A stretch of DNA of 64,000 nucleotides. Source: Dermatobacter hominis. GTDB taxonomy: Bacteria > Actinomycetota > Acidimicrobiia > Acidimicrobiales > Microtrichaceae. A program made the translations under genes and the position numbers. This document shows, piece after piece, positions 1 through 8,442 of this stretch (the stretch's first letter is position 1; each line of letters starts with the position of its first letter). The notes under the pieces were generated by a model. The model did not search any database. It was not told where the DNA came from and was given only the letters and a program-made list of their open reading frames with translations. Where the stretch lies: NCBI RefSeq assembly GCF_020715685.1, contig NZ_CP085840.1, forward strand, positions 3,906,001-3,970,000, given 5' to 3'.

Positions 1-361
1 CGGCGCCCGAGGCGACGCCGAAGATCGTGTCGTTCAGCGTCTGCGCGTTGACGTCGACCTGGCCCGCGACGAGGGCGTCGAGCGAGGCCGTGTAGTCCGT
101 GAAGTACTTGAGGTCCACGTCGAGCCCGTGCTCGGCGAAGATGCCCTTCTCGTCGGCCACGGCGAGCGGGAACCACCCGGGCCAGGCGGAGTAGCCGATC
201 GTCAGCGCCATGTCGCCGCCGGACCCGCCGGCGGTGGTCGTGGCGCCGTCGGCGCTGTCGTCGTCGCCGCAGGCCGCTGCGGCGAGCGCCACGACGGCCA
301 GCAGCGCCACGAGCAGCGCAGCGGGGCGGCGACGGCCCGAGGGTCGGGGAGTGGTGGTCAC
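1..361 (-). CDS. ABC transporter substrate-binding lipoprotein (3' end beyond window)
   Basis: Only the first 120 codons are inside the window; the gene runs off the left edge. The GTG start at 361 has an AGGAG ribosome site six bases upstream. The product begins with a basic stretch, a hydrophobic core and a lipobox (LAAAAC, Cys near residue 30), then an Asp/Thr-rich linker and a periplasmic-binding-protein start (TIGYSAWPGWFPLAVADEKG) typical of the nitrate/taurine/urea SBP group. It is divergent from tetR and next to the carboxylase operon. This matches the family arrangement in which a dedicated ABC transporter accompanies urea/guanidine carboxylase genes. Expected role: capture of urea, guanidine or a related small nitrogen compound outside the membrane. 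The exact ligand cannot be read from this fragment. Confidence 0.85.
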   Translation of the reverse strand, partial: MTTTPRPSGRRRPAALLVALLAVVALAAAACGDDDSADGATTTAGGSGGDMALTIGYSAWPGWFPLAVADEKGIFAEHGLDVDLKYFTDYTASLDALVAGQVDVNAQTLNDTIFGVASGA

Positions 362-470
362 GGTGTGCTCCTGAGGGGTCGGTCCGCCGTCGCGGCGCTC
401 GGTCGACGACCCGGAACGTACGGAGCTTGTGTTTCCTCCTCGTTTCGCCGCCGCGAACCGGCCGTGTCGA

Positions 471-489
471 TTTCGATGACGACTCGAAA
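471..489. promoter_or_regulatory. TetR-like operator 1 (TTTCGA-N7-TCGAAA)
   Basis: Perfect 6-bp inverted repeat with a 7-bp spacer in the divergent gap between the binding-protein gene and tetR. The same 19-bp architecture recurs at 1328-1346 in front of the carboxylase operon. That repetition is the main reason to read it as the TetR binding site. Confidence 0.7.
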
Positions 490-527
490 CCTTCGACGTC
501 GGGCGCAGCGCCCGAGCGCGGGGGCGG

Positions 528-533
528 TACTGT
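528..533 (+). promoter_or_regulatory. -10 element of tetR (leaderless type)
   Basis: TACTGT lies six bases before the tetR ATG, and no ribosome site is present. This fits the leaderless TANNNT-N6-8-start pattern seen at about a dozen genes in this window. Confidence 0.45.
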
Positions 534-539
534 CGGGTC

Positions 540-1217
540 ATGGCGACCGGTGCCGACGAGCCGCGACGGGTGGGCCGTCCTCGTGCCGGCGGCCGCGCCC
601 GGAGCGGGCTCGACCCGGTCGAGGAGATCCTCCAGGTGGCCGGCGAGCTGTTCGGCGAGCACGGCGTGGCCGGCACGTCGATGACCCGGATCGCCCAGGC
701 CGCCGGCCTGCGCCAGTCGTCGCTCTACTACTACTTCTCCTCCAAGGAGGAGCTGCTGGCGGCGCTCGTGGCCCGCGCCAGCGTCGTCCCGCTCGAGCTG
801 CTGCGACGGGTCATGGCGGACGGCGGCTCCCCGGCGACGCAGCTGTACCGCTTCGTGCGCGGCGACGTGACCGCGCTCACCCGGCTCCCGCTCGACATCA
901 ACGAGGTCCACCGCCTGGCGCGCCACGACGCCGAACGGTTCGCCGGCTACTGGCGCGACCGCGAAGCGCTCGTGCGGCTGCTGTCGGGCCTCGTGCGGAC
1001 GGGGGTCGAGGAGGGCGAGCTCCGCGAGGTCGACCCGCGGCGGGCCGCCCTGACGGTGATGGCCACCGACGAGGGCTCGCAGAACTGGTACCGCGGCCGC
1101 ACGCGCCCGCCGCTCGACGTCGTCGCCTGCGAGGTCGCCGACGTCGCGGTGGCCGGCCTGCTGGCCGAGGGCACGCCGCTCGAGGCGATCCGCGCGAAGG
1201 CGCTCCCGTTCGACTGA
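540..1217 (+). CDS. TetR/AcrR family transcriptional regulator
   Basis: The protein has 225 aa. A typical TetR DNA-binding domain occupies roughly residues 22-70, with the HTH reading RIAQAAGLRQSSLYYYFSSK; the Leu-Tyr-Tyr-Tyr-Phe signature closes the recognition helix. The C-terminal ligand domain is not diagnostic. The gene lies between the divergent transporter gene and the carboxylase operon, and a shared 19-bp palindrome flanks it on both sides. I therefore infer that it represses, or otherwise controls, both transcription units and possibly itself. The inducer is probably a pathway substrate or intermediate (inference). The start was chosen at the ATG lying six bases after a TACTGT -10 element. 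Confidence 0.9.
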   Translation: MATGADEPRRVGRPRAGGRARSGLDPVEEILQVAGELFGEHGVAGTSMTRIAQAAGLRQSSLYYYFSSKEELLAALVARASVVPLELLRRVMADGGSPATQLYRFVRGDVTALTRLPLDINEVHRLARHDAERFAGYWRDREALVRLLSGLVRTGVEEGELREVDPRRAALTVMATDEGSQNWYRGRTRPPLDVVACEVADVAVAGLLAEGTPLEAIRAKALPFD

Positions 1218-1293
1218 TCGGGCTGCGACGGCTCGATCCGCCCCCCGTCGCGTGAACGCTCCGTTACGGCTCGGAGAAGCGACGCGCTCGGCG

Positions 1294-1299
1294 TTGACC
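1294..1299 (+). promoter_or_regulatory. possible -35 element of the carboxylase operon
   Basis: TTGACC stands about 90 bases before the first gene of the operon. A -10 near 1318-1323 (TTCACT, 18-base spacer) is weak. If correct, the operator at 1328-1346 covers the transcription start. Confidence 0.35.
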
Positions 1300-1327
1300 G
1301 CGGGGCGGCGCAGGCCCTTCACTGTTG

Positions 1328-1346
1328 TTTCGATACGTCGTCGAAA
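1328..1346. promoter_or_regulatory. TetR-like operator 2 (TTTCGA-N7-TCGAAA)
   Basis: Same perfect inverted repeat as at 471-489, with a different 7-bp spacer. It lies 41 bases before the first gene of the carboxylase operon, where a bound repressor would block transcription. Confidence 0.7.
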
Positions 1347-1386
1347 TGCGCCGTCACCGGCCGGCCACGAGGAACGAGGAGCGCGA

Positions 1387-2271
1387 GTGGGAGCGGACGA
1401 CCAGCCACCGGAGGGATCGACCGCCACGACGTGGGCGGCTCGCGACCACGCGCGGGCGATGGGCACGACCCGGGTCCGCACGCAGCCCACCGTCCCGGCC
1501 GGCGACGCGAGCGACCTGCCGGAGGGGGTCGAGCCGGCCGACGTGGTGTGGGCCGAGGTGCTCGACGGCGGCGGAGCGACGGCCAAGGTCCTCGCCCGGG
1601 GCACGCACCTGATGGTCGAGGACACCGACGGCGACGGCTGCGTCGGCCTCCTGGTGCACCGCGCCGACCAGACGGCGGAGCGGCTCAACATCGCCGACAC
1701 GGTGAAGGTGCAGTGGCAGGCGTACCCGACCGCCGGGTCGCTCCTGCTGTCGGACCTCGGGAGGGTGATGATGGCGGTCGTCGAGGACACCTCCGGTCGC
1801 CACGACGCCTTCTGCGGGACGTCGAACCGGTCCACCAACGAGCGCCGCTACGGCGACGGCGAGGTCGACGGACCGAACCCGAACGGGCGGGACCGGTTCG
1901 CGGTCGCCCTGATCAAGCAGGGCCTCGACCGTCGCGACGTCGCTCCCAACCTGACGCTGTTCAAGGGCGTGACGGTGGCCGACGACGGGACGATCGCCCT
2001 CGACGCGGTCCCGGCCGCCCCGGGCACCCGCGTCGTCCTGCGGGCGGAGATGGACGTGCTGGTGACGCTGGTGGACGTCCCGCACGTCCTCGACGACCGG
2101 CCGGACTACACCGTCACGCCGGTCCGCATCCTGGCCTGGCGCGGCGAGCCCGCCGCCCCCGACGACCCGGTGCGGAACGCGACGCCGGAGGGGCTGCGGG
2201 CGTACCTGAACACCGAGGACCTCTACGCCGCAGCGGCCCCAGCGGCGGGGAGCGGGAGGACCGCATCGTGA
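1387..2271 (+). CDS. urea carboxylase-associated protein UAAP1 (DUF1989); possible carboxyguanidine deiminase subunit
   Basis: I chose the GTG at 1387 because AGGAG sits five bases upstream; this gives 294 aa. The open frame extends further 5' but that part is low-complexity and crosses the operator. The DUF1989 core is clear: TDGDGCVGLLVHRAD, then LLLSDLGRVMMAVVEDTSGRHD, FCGTSN and a late LNTEDLY, as in UAAP1. In characterised clusters UAAP1 and UAAP2 were reported as the two subunits of carboxyguanidine deiminase (CgdAB), which turns carboxyguanidine into allophanate. That would make this a guanidine rather than a urea operon. It overlaps the next gene by GTGA, implying coupled translation and partner stoichiometry. 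Confidence 0.85.
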   Translation: MGADDQPPEGSTATTWAARDHARAMGTTRVRTQPTVPAGDASDLPEGVEPADVVWAEVLDGGGATAKVLARGTHLMVEDTDGDGCVGLLVHRADQTAERLNIADTVKVQWQAYPTAGSLLLSDLGRVMMAVVEDTSGRHDAFCGTSNRSTNERRYGDGEVDGPNPNGRDRFAVALIKQGLDRRDVAPNLTLFKGVTVADDGTIALDAVPAAPGTRVVLRAEMDVLVTLVDVPHVLDDRPDYTVTPVRILAWRGEPAAPDDPVRNATPEGLRAYLNTEDLYAAAAPAAGSGRTAS

Positions 2272-2888
2272 CCGGCGAGATCGTGTTCGACGAGACGGTC
2301 CGGGCCCGGGCGCCGTGGTCCCACGTGGTGCGGGCCGGCGAGACGCTGCGGATCACCGACCTCGGCGGCAACCAGGCGGTGGACTGCCTCATCCACGACG
2401 CGCACGATCCGCGCGAGCGCTACAGCGCCCCCGACACGATGGCCGCCCAGCGCAACATCTTCCTGACCCCGGGCACGGTGCTGCTGTCGAACGAGGGCCG
2501 TCCCCTGATGACGCTGGTCGACACGACGTGCTCCCGCCACGACACGATCGGCGGGGCGTGCTCGAAGGAGTCCAACACGCTGCGGTACGGCCACCACACG
2601 TGGCACCAGCACGCGTGCGTCGAGAACTTCGTGCTGGAGCTGTCGCGCCACGGGCTGACCAAGCGGGACATCCAGTCGAACATCAACTGGTTCATGAACG
2701 TGCCGGTCGAGCACGACGGCTCGCTCGGGATCGTCGACGGGATCTCGGCGCCGGGGCTGTGGCTCGACCTCCGCGCCGAGCGCGACGTCCTCGTCGTGGT
2801 GTCGAACTGCCCGCAGATCAACAACCCGTGCAACGGGTTCGATTCGACGCCCGTGCAGATGACGATCACGCGGCCGGTGGGCTCGTGA
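2268..2888 (+). CDS. urea carboxylase-associated protein UAAP2 (DUF1989); possible carboxyguanidine deiminase subunit
   Basis: 206 aa from the GTG inside the GTGA overlap with the preceding gene. This is a standard UAAP2: GNQAVDCLIHDAHDPRERYS, a Cys/His-rich stretch DTTCSRHDTIGGACSKES, INWFMNVPV and a closing SNCPQINNPCNGF. The Cys, His and Asp residues in these blocks are the conserved positions of the family and probably bind metal or form the active site (family knowledge plus inference). It pairs with UAAP1 and overlaps the carboxylase gene by another GTGA. It is therefore the middle member of a tightly coupled enzyme operon. Confidence 0.88.
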   Translation: MTGEIVFDETVRARAPWSHVVRAGETLRITDLGGNQAVDCLIHDAHDPRERYSAPDTMAAQRNIFLTPGTVLLSNEGRPLMTLVDTTCSRHDTIGGACSKESNTLRYGHHTWHQHACVENFVLELSRHGLTKRDIQSNINWFMNVPVEHDGSLGIVDGISAPGLWLDLRAERDVLVVVSNCPQINNPCNGFDSTPVQMTITRPVGS

Positions 2889-5800
2889 GCGGCCCGAGCG
2901 GCGCGCCGTCCGGCGCGTTCGAACGCGTGCTGGTCGCCAACCGGGGCGAGATCGCGTGCCGGGTGCTGCACACCCTCCGGCGCATGGGCATCGGCACCGT
3001 GGCCGTCTACTCCGACGCCGACCTCGGCTCGCCCCACGTCGCCATGGCGGACCGTGCCGTCCGGCTGGGCCCGGGCCCGGCGCGCGAGAGCTACCTCGAC
3101 CTCGACGCCCTCCTGTCGGCCGTGCGCGGGTCGGGTGCGCAGGCCGTCCACCCGGGCTACGGCTTCCTGTCGGAGAGCGCCGAGCTGGCGGCTGCGCTCG
3201 AGCGCGAGGGCGTGACGTTCATCGGCCCGACGCCCGAGCAGCTGCGGGTGTTCGGCCAGAAGCACCTGGCCCGCGACGCGGCGGCGGCCGCCGGCGTGCC
3301 GCTGCTCGCGGGCTCCGGGCTGCTCGGCTCGCTCGACGAGGCGCTCGAGCGCGCCTCCGAGGTGGGGTACCCGGTGATGCTGAAGGCCGTGGCCGGCGGC
3401 GGCGGGATCGGCATGACCGTGTGCGACGACGCCGCCTCGCTGCGGGACTCGTTCGAACGGGTCCAGCGGCTGGGCGAGGCGAACTTCGGTTCCGGCGGCG
3501 TGTTCCTGGAGCGCTACGTCGCCCGCGCCCGACACGTCGAGGTCCAGGTCTTCGGCGACGGCGAGGGCGATGCCGTCACGCTGGGGGAGCGCGACTGCTC
3601 GCTGCAGCGCCGCAACCAGAAGGTGTTCGAGGAGACCCCTGCGGCGGGCCTCCCCGGCGAGGTCCGCACGCTCCTGCACGACGCCGCACGGGAGCTGGCC
3701 GCATCCGTGCGCTACCGGTCGGCGGGCACGGTCGAGTTCCTCGTCGACGCGGACCGCTTCGACGTCTCGTTCCTCGAGGTCAACGCGCGGCTGCAGGTCG
3801 AGCACCCGGTGACCGAGGCGGTGTGGGGCGTCGACCTCGTCGAGTGGATGGTGCGGCTCGCCGCCGGCGACGCGGACCTCCTCGAGCGGTGGCGGGCGTC
3901 GGACCCCCAGCCCCGGGGCCATGCGATCGAGGCCCGGCTGTACGCCGAGGACGCCGCTCGCGACCACCGTCCCTCGGCGGGCGTGCTGACCCGCGTCGTG
4001 TTCCCCGACGACGCCTCACGGTTCGAGCCGGCCCCGGTCGGCGAGGCCGGCGCCGCGCCCCGGGTCGATACGTGGGTCTCGACCGGGACCGAGGTCACCC
4101 CGCTCTACGACCCGCTGCTGGCCAAGGTCATCGCGCTCGGGACCGACCGGGAGGAGGCGGCGGACCGGCTGTCCGACGCGCTCGCCCGCACGCACCTGGA
4201 CGGGCTCGAGACCAACCTCGGGCTCCTGCGGTCGGTGCTGGGCACACCGCTGCTGCGCGCCGTGCCGGCCACGACGGCCGACCTCGACGCCGTCCCGGTG
4301 CCGTCGCCGACGATCGAGGTCCTGGAGCCCGGGACGATGACGACGGTCCAGGACCACCCCGGGCGGCTCGGCCACTGGGACGTGGGTGTGCCGCCGTCCG
4401 GACCGATGGACGACCTGTCGTTCCGGCTCGCCAACCGTGCGCTCGGCAACCCGCCGTCGGCCGCCGGGCTCGAGCTCACGCTGTCCGGGCCGACCCTTCG
4501 GTTCCGGGAGGGGGCGGTGGCCTGCCTGGCTGGCGCCCCGATGCCGGTCACGCTCGACGGGGTCGAGGTCCAGTACTGGCGACCGTTCGCGGTGCCCGCC
4601 GGTGGGGTGCTCGCCATCGGCACCGGGAGCGGCCCCGGGCTGCGGGCGTACCTGGCGGTCCGGGGCGGACTCGACGTGCCCACCTACCTGGGGAGCGCCG
4701 CCACCTTCACGCTCGGCGGCTTCGGTGGGCTCGGCGGCCGGGCGCTGCGGTCCGGCGACGTCCTCCGCGTCGCCCCGGTCGCCGCGGGGTCGACCGATCC
4801 GGCACCGGTCCCCGAGGCCGACCGGCCGACGCTCACCTCGGCGTGGGAGCTGCAGGTCACGATCGGGCCGCACGGCGCGCCGGACTTCTTCACCCGGGAG
4901 GACGTCGACCGCGTGCTCGCGGCCGAGTGGAAGGTCCACCACAACTCGTCCCGGACCGGCGTCCGGCTCGTCGGGCCCAAGCCGACGTGGGCCCGGCCCG
5001 ACGGCGGCGAGGCCGGCCTGCATCCCTCCAACATCCACGACACGCCGTACGCCGTGGGCTCGGTCGACTTCACCGGCGACATGCCGATCCTGCTCGGCCC
5101 CGACGGCCCGAGCCTCGGCGGCTTCGTCTGCCCGGCGGTGGTGTGCGAGGCCGAGCGGTGGAAGCTCGGCCAGCTCCGCCCGGGCGACACGGTCCACCTC
5201 GTGGCCGTCGACGCGGCCAGGGCGGCCGAGCTCCGCCGCCGTCGTGATGCCGCGGTCGGCGCCAGCGCCGATGACGGCGGTGCACCGGCGGGCGACGACG
5301 GAGCGACCGCCCCGACGCCGACGGTCCCGCCGGTCGGGGCGGCGGTGCCCGACGGCGTGCTGCACCGGGAGCCGCCGAGCCACGACCGCCACGAGCTCGT
5401 CCTCCGCCGCGCCGGCGACGACAACCTCCTGGTCGAGTACGGGCCGATGGTGCTCGACCTCGAGGTCCGCCTCCGCGTGCACACGCTCCACCGGTGGCTC
5501 GAAGCCCGGCGCATCCCGGGGATCGTCGACCTGACGGCCGGCATCCGATCCCTGCAGCTCCACGTGGACCCGTCGGTCCTGAGCGTCGAGCGCGCCGCCG
5601 ACCTCGTGCTCGAGGCGCAGGACGAGCTGCCGCGCACGGACGAGATCGAGGTCCCGTCCCGGGTCGTGCACCTGCCGCTGTCGTGGGACGACCCGGCGAC
5701 CCGCGAGGCGATCGAGCGGTACATGACCTCGGTCCGCGACGACGCGCCCTGGTGCCCCTGGAACATCGAGTTCATCCGCCGGATCAACGGGCTCGCGTCG

Positions 5801-6619
5801 ACCGACGACGTGCGCCGCACGGTCTTCGACGCCAGCTACCTGGTCCTCGGGCTCGGCGACGTCTACCTCGGCGCGCCGGTCGCGACGCCGCTCGACCCGC
5901 GCCACCGGCTCGTGACGACCAAGTACAACCCGGCCCGGACCTGGACGCCGGAGAACGCGGTCGGCATCGGCGGCGCGTACCTCTGCATCTACGGCATGGA
6001 GGGCCCGGGCGGGTACCAGTTCGTCGGCCGGACGCTGCAGGTCTGGAACCGCTACGGCCGGACCGGGCCCTTCGAGGGAGAGGAGCGCTGGCTCCTCCGG
6101 CTGTTCGACCAGATCCGCTGGTACCCCGTCGAGGCGGACGAGCTGCTCGAGATGCGGGCCGCGTTCCCGCACGGGCGCGTCGAGGTCGAGGTGGAGGAGA
6201 CCACGTTCCGCCTCGCCGACCACCGACGCACCCTCGAGTCCGAGGCGGCCTCGATCGAGGCGTTCCGATCGCGCCAGCAGGCCGCGTTCGCGGCCGAGCG
6301 CACGGCCTGGCGGGCGGCGGGGGAGTTCGACCGGACCGACGACGAGCCCGCGCCCGTCGCCGCCGGCGGGGCGGCCGACGACGTCGGCGCCGGGCCGGGT
6401 GAGTCGGTCGTGCGCTCGCCGATGGCGGCCAACGTGTGGCGGGTCGAGGTCGAGGAGGGCCAGGTGGTGGAGCCCGGCCAGGTGCTCGTCGTGCTGGAAG
6501 CGATGAAGACCGAGACGCCGGTCGCCGCGACCGCCGCGGGGACGGTCCGGCGGGTGGTCGCTGCGCCCGGCACCCTGGTGGAGGCAGGCTCTGCGCTGGT
6601 GGTGATCGCCGATGCATGA
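2885..6619 (+). CDS. urea carboxylase or guanidine carboxylase, biotin-dependent
   Basis: 1244 aa from a GTG that overlaps the UAAP2 stop. Domains in order: biotin carboxylase about 12-465 (VLVANRGEIACRV start, glycine-rich ATP loop, EVNARLQVEHPVTE), AHS2/KipA-like about 476-790, an Ala/Asp/Pro-rich linker about 785-825, AHS1/KipI-like about 827-1040, and a C-terminal biotinyl domain with EAMKTE, biotin on Lys1208. It uses ATP and bicarbonate to carboxylate urea to allophanate, or guanidine to carboxyguanidine. The length and domain order are complete. Sequence alone does not settle the substrate, but the two UAAP partners upstream favour guanidine. The allophanate hydrolase gene overlaps its 3' end by eight bases. 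Confidence 0.95.
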   Translation: MSGPSGAPSGAFERVLVANRGEIACRVLHTLRRMGIGTVAVYSDADLGSPHVAMADRAVRLGPGPARESYLDLDALLSAVRGSGAQAVHPGYGFLSESAELAAALEREGVTFIGPTPEQLRVFGQKHLARDAAAAAGVPLLAGSGLLGSLDEALERASEVGYPVMLKAVAGGGGIGMTVCDDAASLRDSFERVQRLGEANFGSGGVFLERYVARARHVEVQVFGDGEGDAVTLGERDCSLQRRNQKVFEETPAAGLPGEVRTLLHDAARELAASVRYRSAGTVEFLVDADRFDVSFLEVNARLQVEHPVTEAVWGVDLVEWMVRLAAGDADLLERWRASDPQPRGHAIEARLYAEDAARDHRPSAGVLTRVVFPDDASRFEPAPVGEAGAAPRVDTWVSTGTEVTPLYDPLLAKVIALGTDREEAADRLSDALARTHLDGLETNLGLLRSVLGTPLLRAVPATTADLDAVPVPSPTIEVLEPGTMTTVQDHPGRLGHWDVGVPPSGPMDDLSFRLANRALGNPPSAAGLELTLSGPTLRFREGAVACLAGAPMPVTLDGVEVQYWRPFAVPAGGVLAIGTGSGPGLRAYLAVRGGLDVPTYLGSAATFTLGGFGGLGGRALRSGDVLRVAPVAAGSTDPAPVPEADRPTLTSAWELQVTIGPHGAPDFFTREDVDRVLAAEWKVHHNSSRTGVRLVGPKPTWARPDGGEAGLHPSNIHDTPYAVGSVDFTGDMPILLGPDGPSLGGFVCPAVVCEAERWKLGQLRPGDTVHLVAVDAARAAELRRRRDAAVGASADDGGAPAGDDGATAPTPTVPPVGAAVPDGVLHREPPSHDRHELVLRRAGDDNLLVEYGPMVLDLEVRLRVHTLHRWLEARRIPGIVDLTAGIRSLQLHVDPSVLSVERAADLVLEAQDELPRTDEIEVPSRVVHLPLSWDDPATREAIERYMTSVRDDAPWCPWNIEFIRRINGLASTDDVRRTVFDASYLVLGLGDVYLGAPVATPLDPRHRLVTTKYNPARTWTPENAVGIGGAYLCIYGMEGPGGYQFVGRTLQVWNRYGRTGPFEGEERWLLRLFDQIRWYPVEADELLEMRAAFPHGRVEVEVEETTFRLADHRRTLESEAASIEAFRSRQQAAFAAERTAWRAAGEFDRTDDEPAPVAAGGAADDVGAGPGESVVRSPMAANVWRVEVEEGQVVEPGQVLVVLEAMKTETPVAATAAGTVRRVVAAPGTLVEAGSALVVIADA

Positions 6620-8363
6620 CCGACAGGTGCCGACGCCGGCCGGCGTGGAGGAGCGGGTCGCCGCGTCCCTGCGCAGCATCGCGGCGTGCGACCGGCCGGA
6701 GATCTGGATCCACCCGCCCGACCACGACGCCGTCCTGGCCGAGGCCGCCGGCGTGGCCGGCCGGCTGGCGGCGGGCGAGCACCTGCCGCTCGCCGGTGCG
6801 ACGGTGGCCGTCAAGGGCAACATCGACGTCGAGGGGTGGCCGACGACCGCCGGCTGCCCGTCCTACGGCACGATCCCCGAGCGATCCGCCACCGTGGTCC
6901 GGCGCCTCCGCGAGGCCGGGGCGGTGGTCGTCGGCGCCACCAACATGGACCAGTTCGCGACCGGCCTGGTCGGCACGCGATCGCCGTACGGGGTCGTCCG
7001 CAACGCGGTGCTGCCCGACCACATCTCCGGTGGCTCCTCGTCGGGGTCGGCCGTCGCGGTGGCGCTCGGGCTGGTCGACCTCGCGCTCGGCACCGACACC
7101 GCCGGCTCGGGTCGCGTCCCCGCCGCCCTCAACGGCATCGTCGGCCTCAAGCCGACCCGGGGCTGGGTCAGCGGCGCGGGCGTCGTCCCGGCCTGCCGGT
7201 CGCTCGACTGCGTGTCGGTGTTCGCCCGCGACGTGTCGGGCGCGCTGCAGGCGGTGGGGATCATGGCCGCGGAGGACCTCGACGATCCCTGGAGCCGGGC
7301 CCGGGGACCGGTGCCGGACCCGGTCGACCCGAGCGGCTACGGCGCAGTGATCGGCGTGCCCGACGCCGCGACCCTGGCCGCCGACCCGGACCTGGATCCC
7401 GAGCTGCGGGCCGCGCTGCTCGCCCGCGCCGACCGCCTGTCGGACCTGGGCCACCGCGTCGTCGAGCTCGACCTCACGCTCTTCCTCGAGACGGCGACGC
7501 TGCTCTACGGCGGCGGGTTCGTGGCCGAGCGCTACGACGCCGTGGGCCGGTTCGTCGACGGGCACCCCGACGAGGTGGACCCGGTCGTCGGACCGATCAT
7601 CTCGGCGGCGGGTCGCATCCCCGCCCACTCCTTCGCCGCCGACCTGACGCGGCTCGCCGACCTCGCGCACCGGTCGGCTCCGACGTGGAGCGTCGTCGAC
7701 GCCCTCCTGATCCCGACGATCCCCCGGGCGTTCACGATCGCCGAGGTGCAGGCCGATCCGGTGCGGACGAACTCGGTCCTCGGCCGCTGGACCAACTTCT
7801 GCAACCTGCTCGACCTGGCGGCGCTGTCGCTGCCGGCCGGCCGCCGCTCCGACGGTCTGCCCGTCGGCGTCACCCTGACCGGGCCGGCGTGGAGCGACCG
7901 GCGCCTGGCCCGCATCGGCGCCGAGCTCATCGGCGAGGCCGGACCGGTCGCGGCGCCGACGCCGCCGACCCAGCCCGGCCCGGTCCAGGTCGTGGTGGTC
8001 GGGGCCCACCTCCGGGGCCAGCCGCTCGAGCACCAGCTGCTCGACCGTGGCGGCCGGTTCGTGGCCGCCACGACCACGGCACCCCACTACCGGATGCACC
8101 TGCTCGACGGCCCGCTCCCCAAGCCCGGGCTCGTCCGGGTCGCCGAGGGGGGCGTGGCGCTCGACGTCGAGGTCTGGGAGCTCGGGGCCGCCGACTTCGG
8201 CGACTTCGTCGCGTCGGTGGCGCTGCCCCACTCGATCGGCCGCGTCCGCCTGGCCGACGGGTCAGAGGTGCCGGGGTTCCTCTGCGAGCCCGCAGCGCTG
8301 GCCGGCGCACCCGACATCAGCGACCACGGCGGCTGGCGGGCCTTCCTCCGGGCCCGCTCCTGA
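6612..8363 (+). CDS. atzF: allophanate hydrolase
   Basis: 583 aa. Hydrolyses allophanate to ammonium and CO2, the last step of this pathway. The amidase-signature domain fills roughly residues 15-450. The Ser-cisSer-Lys triad reads as Lys68 (VAVKGNIDVEG), Ser142 (ISGGSSSGSA) and Ser166 (GTDTAGSGRVPA), with the family's spacing of 24 residues between the serines. A smaller C-terminal domain (about 455-583) typical of allophanate hydrolases follows. The ATG start lies inside the last codons of the carboxylase gene, so the two are co-translated. A stem-like sequence follows the gene. Confidence 0.95.
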   Translation: MHDRQVPTPAGVEERVAASLRSIAACDRPEIWIHPPDHDAVLAEAAGVAGRLAAGEHLPLAGATVAVKGNIDVEGWPTTAGCPSYGTIPERSATVVRRLREAGAVVVGATNMDQFATGLVGTRSPYGVVRNAVLPDHISGGSSSGSAVAVALGLVDLALGTDTAGSGRVPAALNGIVGLKPTRGWVSGAGVVPACRSLDCVSVFARDVSGALQAVGIMAAEDLDDPWSRARGPVPDPVDPSGYGAVIGVPDAATLAADPDLDPELRAALLARADRLSDLGHRVVELDLTLFLETATLLYGGGFVAERYDAVGRFVDGHPDEVDPVVGPIISAAGRIPAHSFAADLTRLADLAHRSAPTWSVVDALLIPTIPRAFTIAEVQADPVRTNSVLGRWTNFCNLLDLAALSLPAGRRSDGLPVGVTLTGPAWSDRRLARIGAELIGEAGPVAAPTPPTQPGPVQVVVVGAHLRGQPLEHQLLDRGGRFVAATTTAPHYRMHLLDGPLPKPGLVRVAEGGVALDVEVWELGAADFGDFVASVALPHSIGRVRLADGSEVPGFLCEPAALAGAPDISDHGGWRAFLRARS

Positions 8364-8372
8364 CCGCCGTCT

Positions 8373-8389
8373 CCGGACGGGCCGTCCGG
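8373..8389. terminator. possible terminator between atzF and dinB
   Basis: A GC-only 8-bp inverted repeat with a one-base centre lies between the two convergent genes, with further GGACGGGCC repeats just after. No T-run follows, so this is a weak call. Confidence 0.35.
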
Positions 8390-8442
8390 GACGGGCCCGT
8401 CGAGGACGGGCCTCGCGAGGACGAGCCGGGCCCCAGCGGGCA

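Noticed and set aside
1218-1386. Possible guanidine (ykkC-type) riboswitch before the carboxylase operon
   Set aside because: I saw none of the conserved ykkC core; the palindromic operator explains the leader better.
4016-6823. Very long open frame antisense to the carboxylase gene
   Set aside because: Arg/Ala/Gly/His-rich translation without domains; a codon-bias shadow of the real gene in GC-rich DNA. Many similar frames (for example 15284-20287 plus) were dropped for the same reason.
8373-8389. Palindrome after atzF as a second LexA or other operator
   Set aside because: It is between the 3' ends of convergent genes, so a terminator is the only sensible role, and a weak one.
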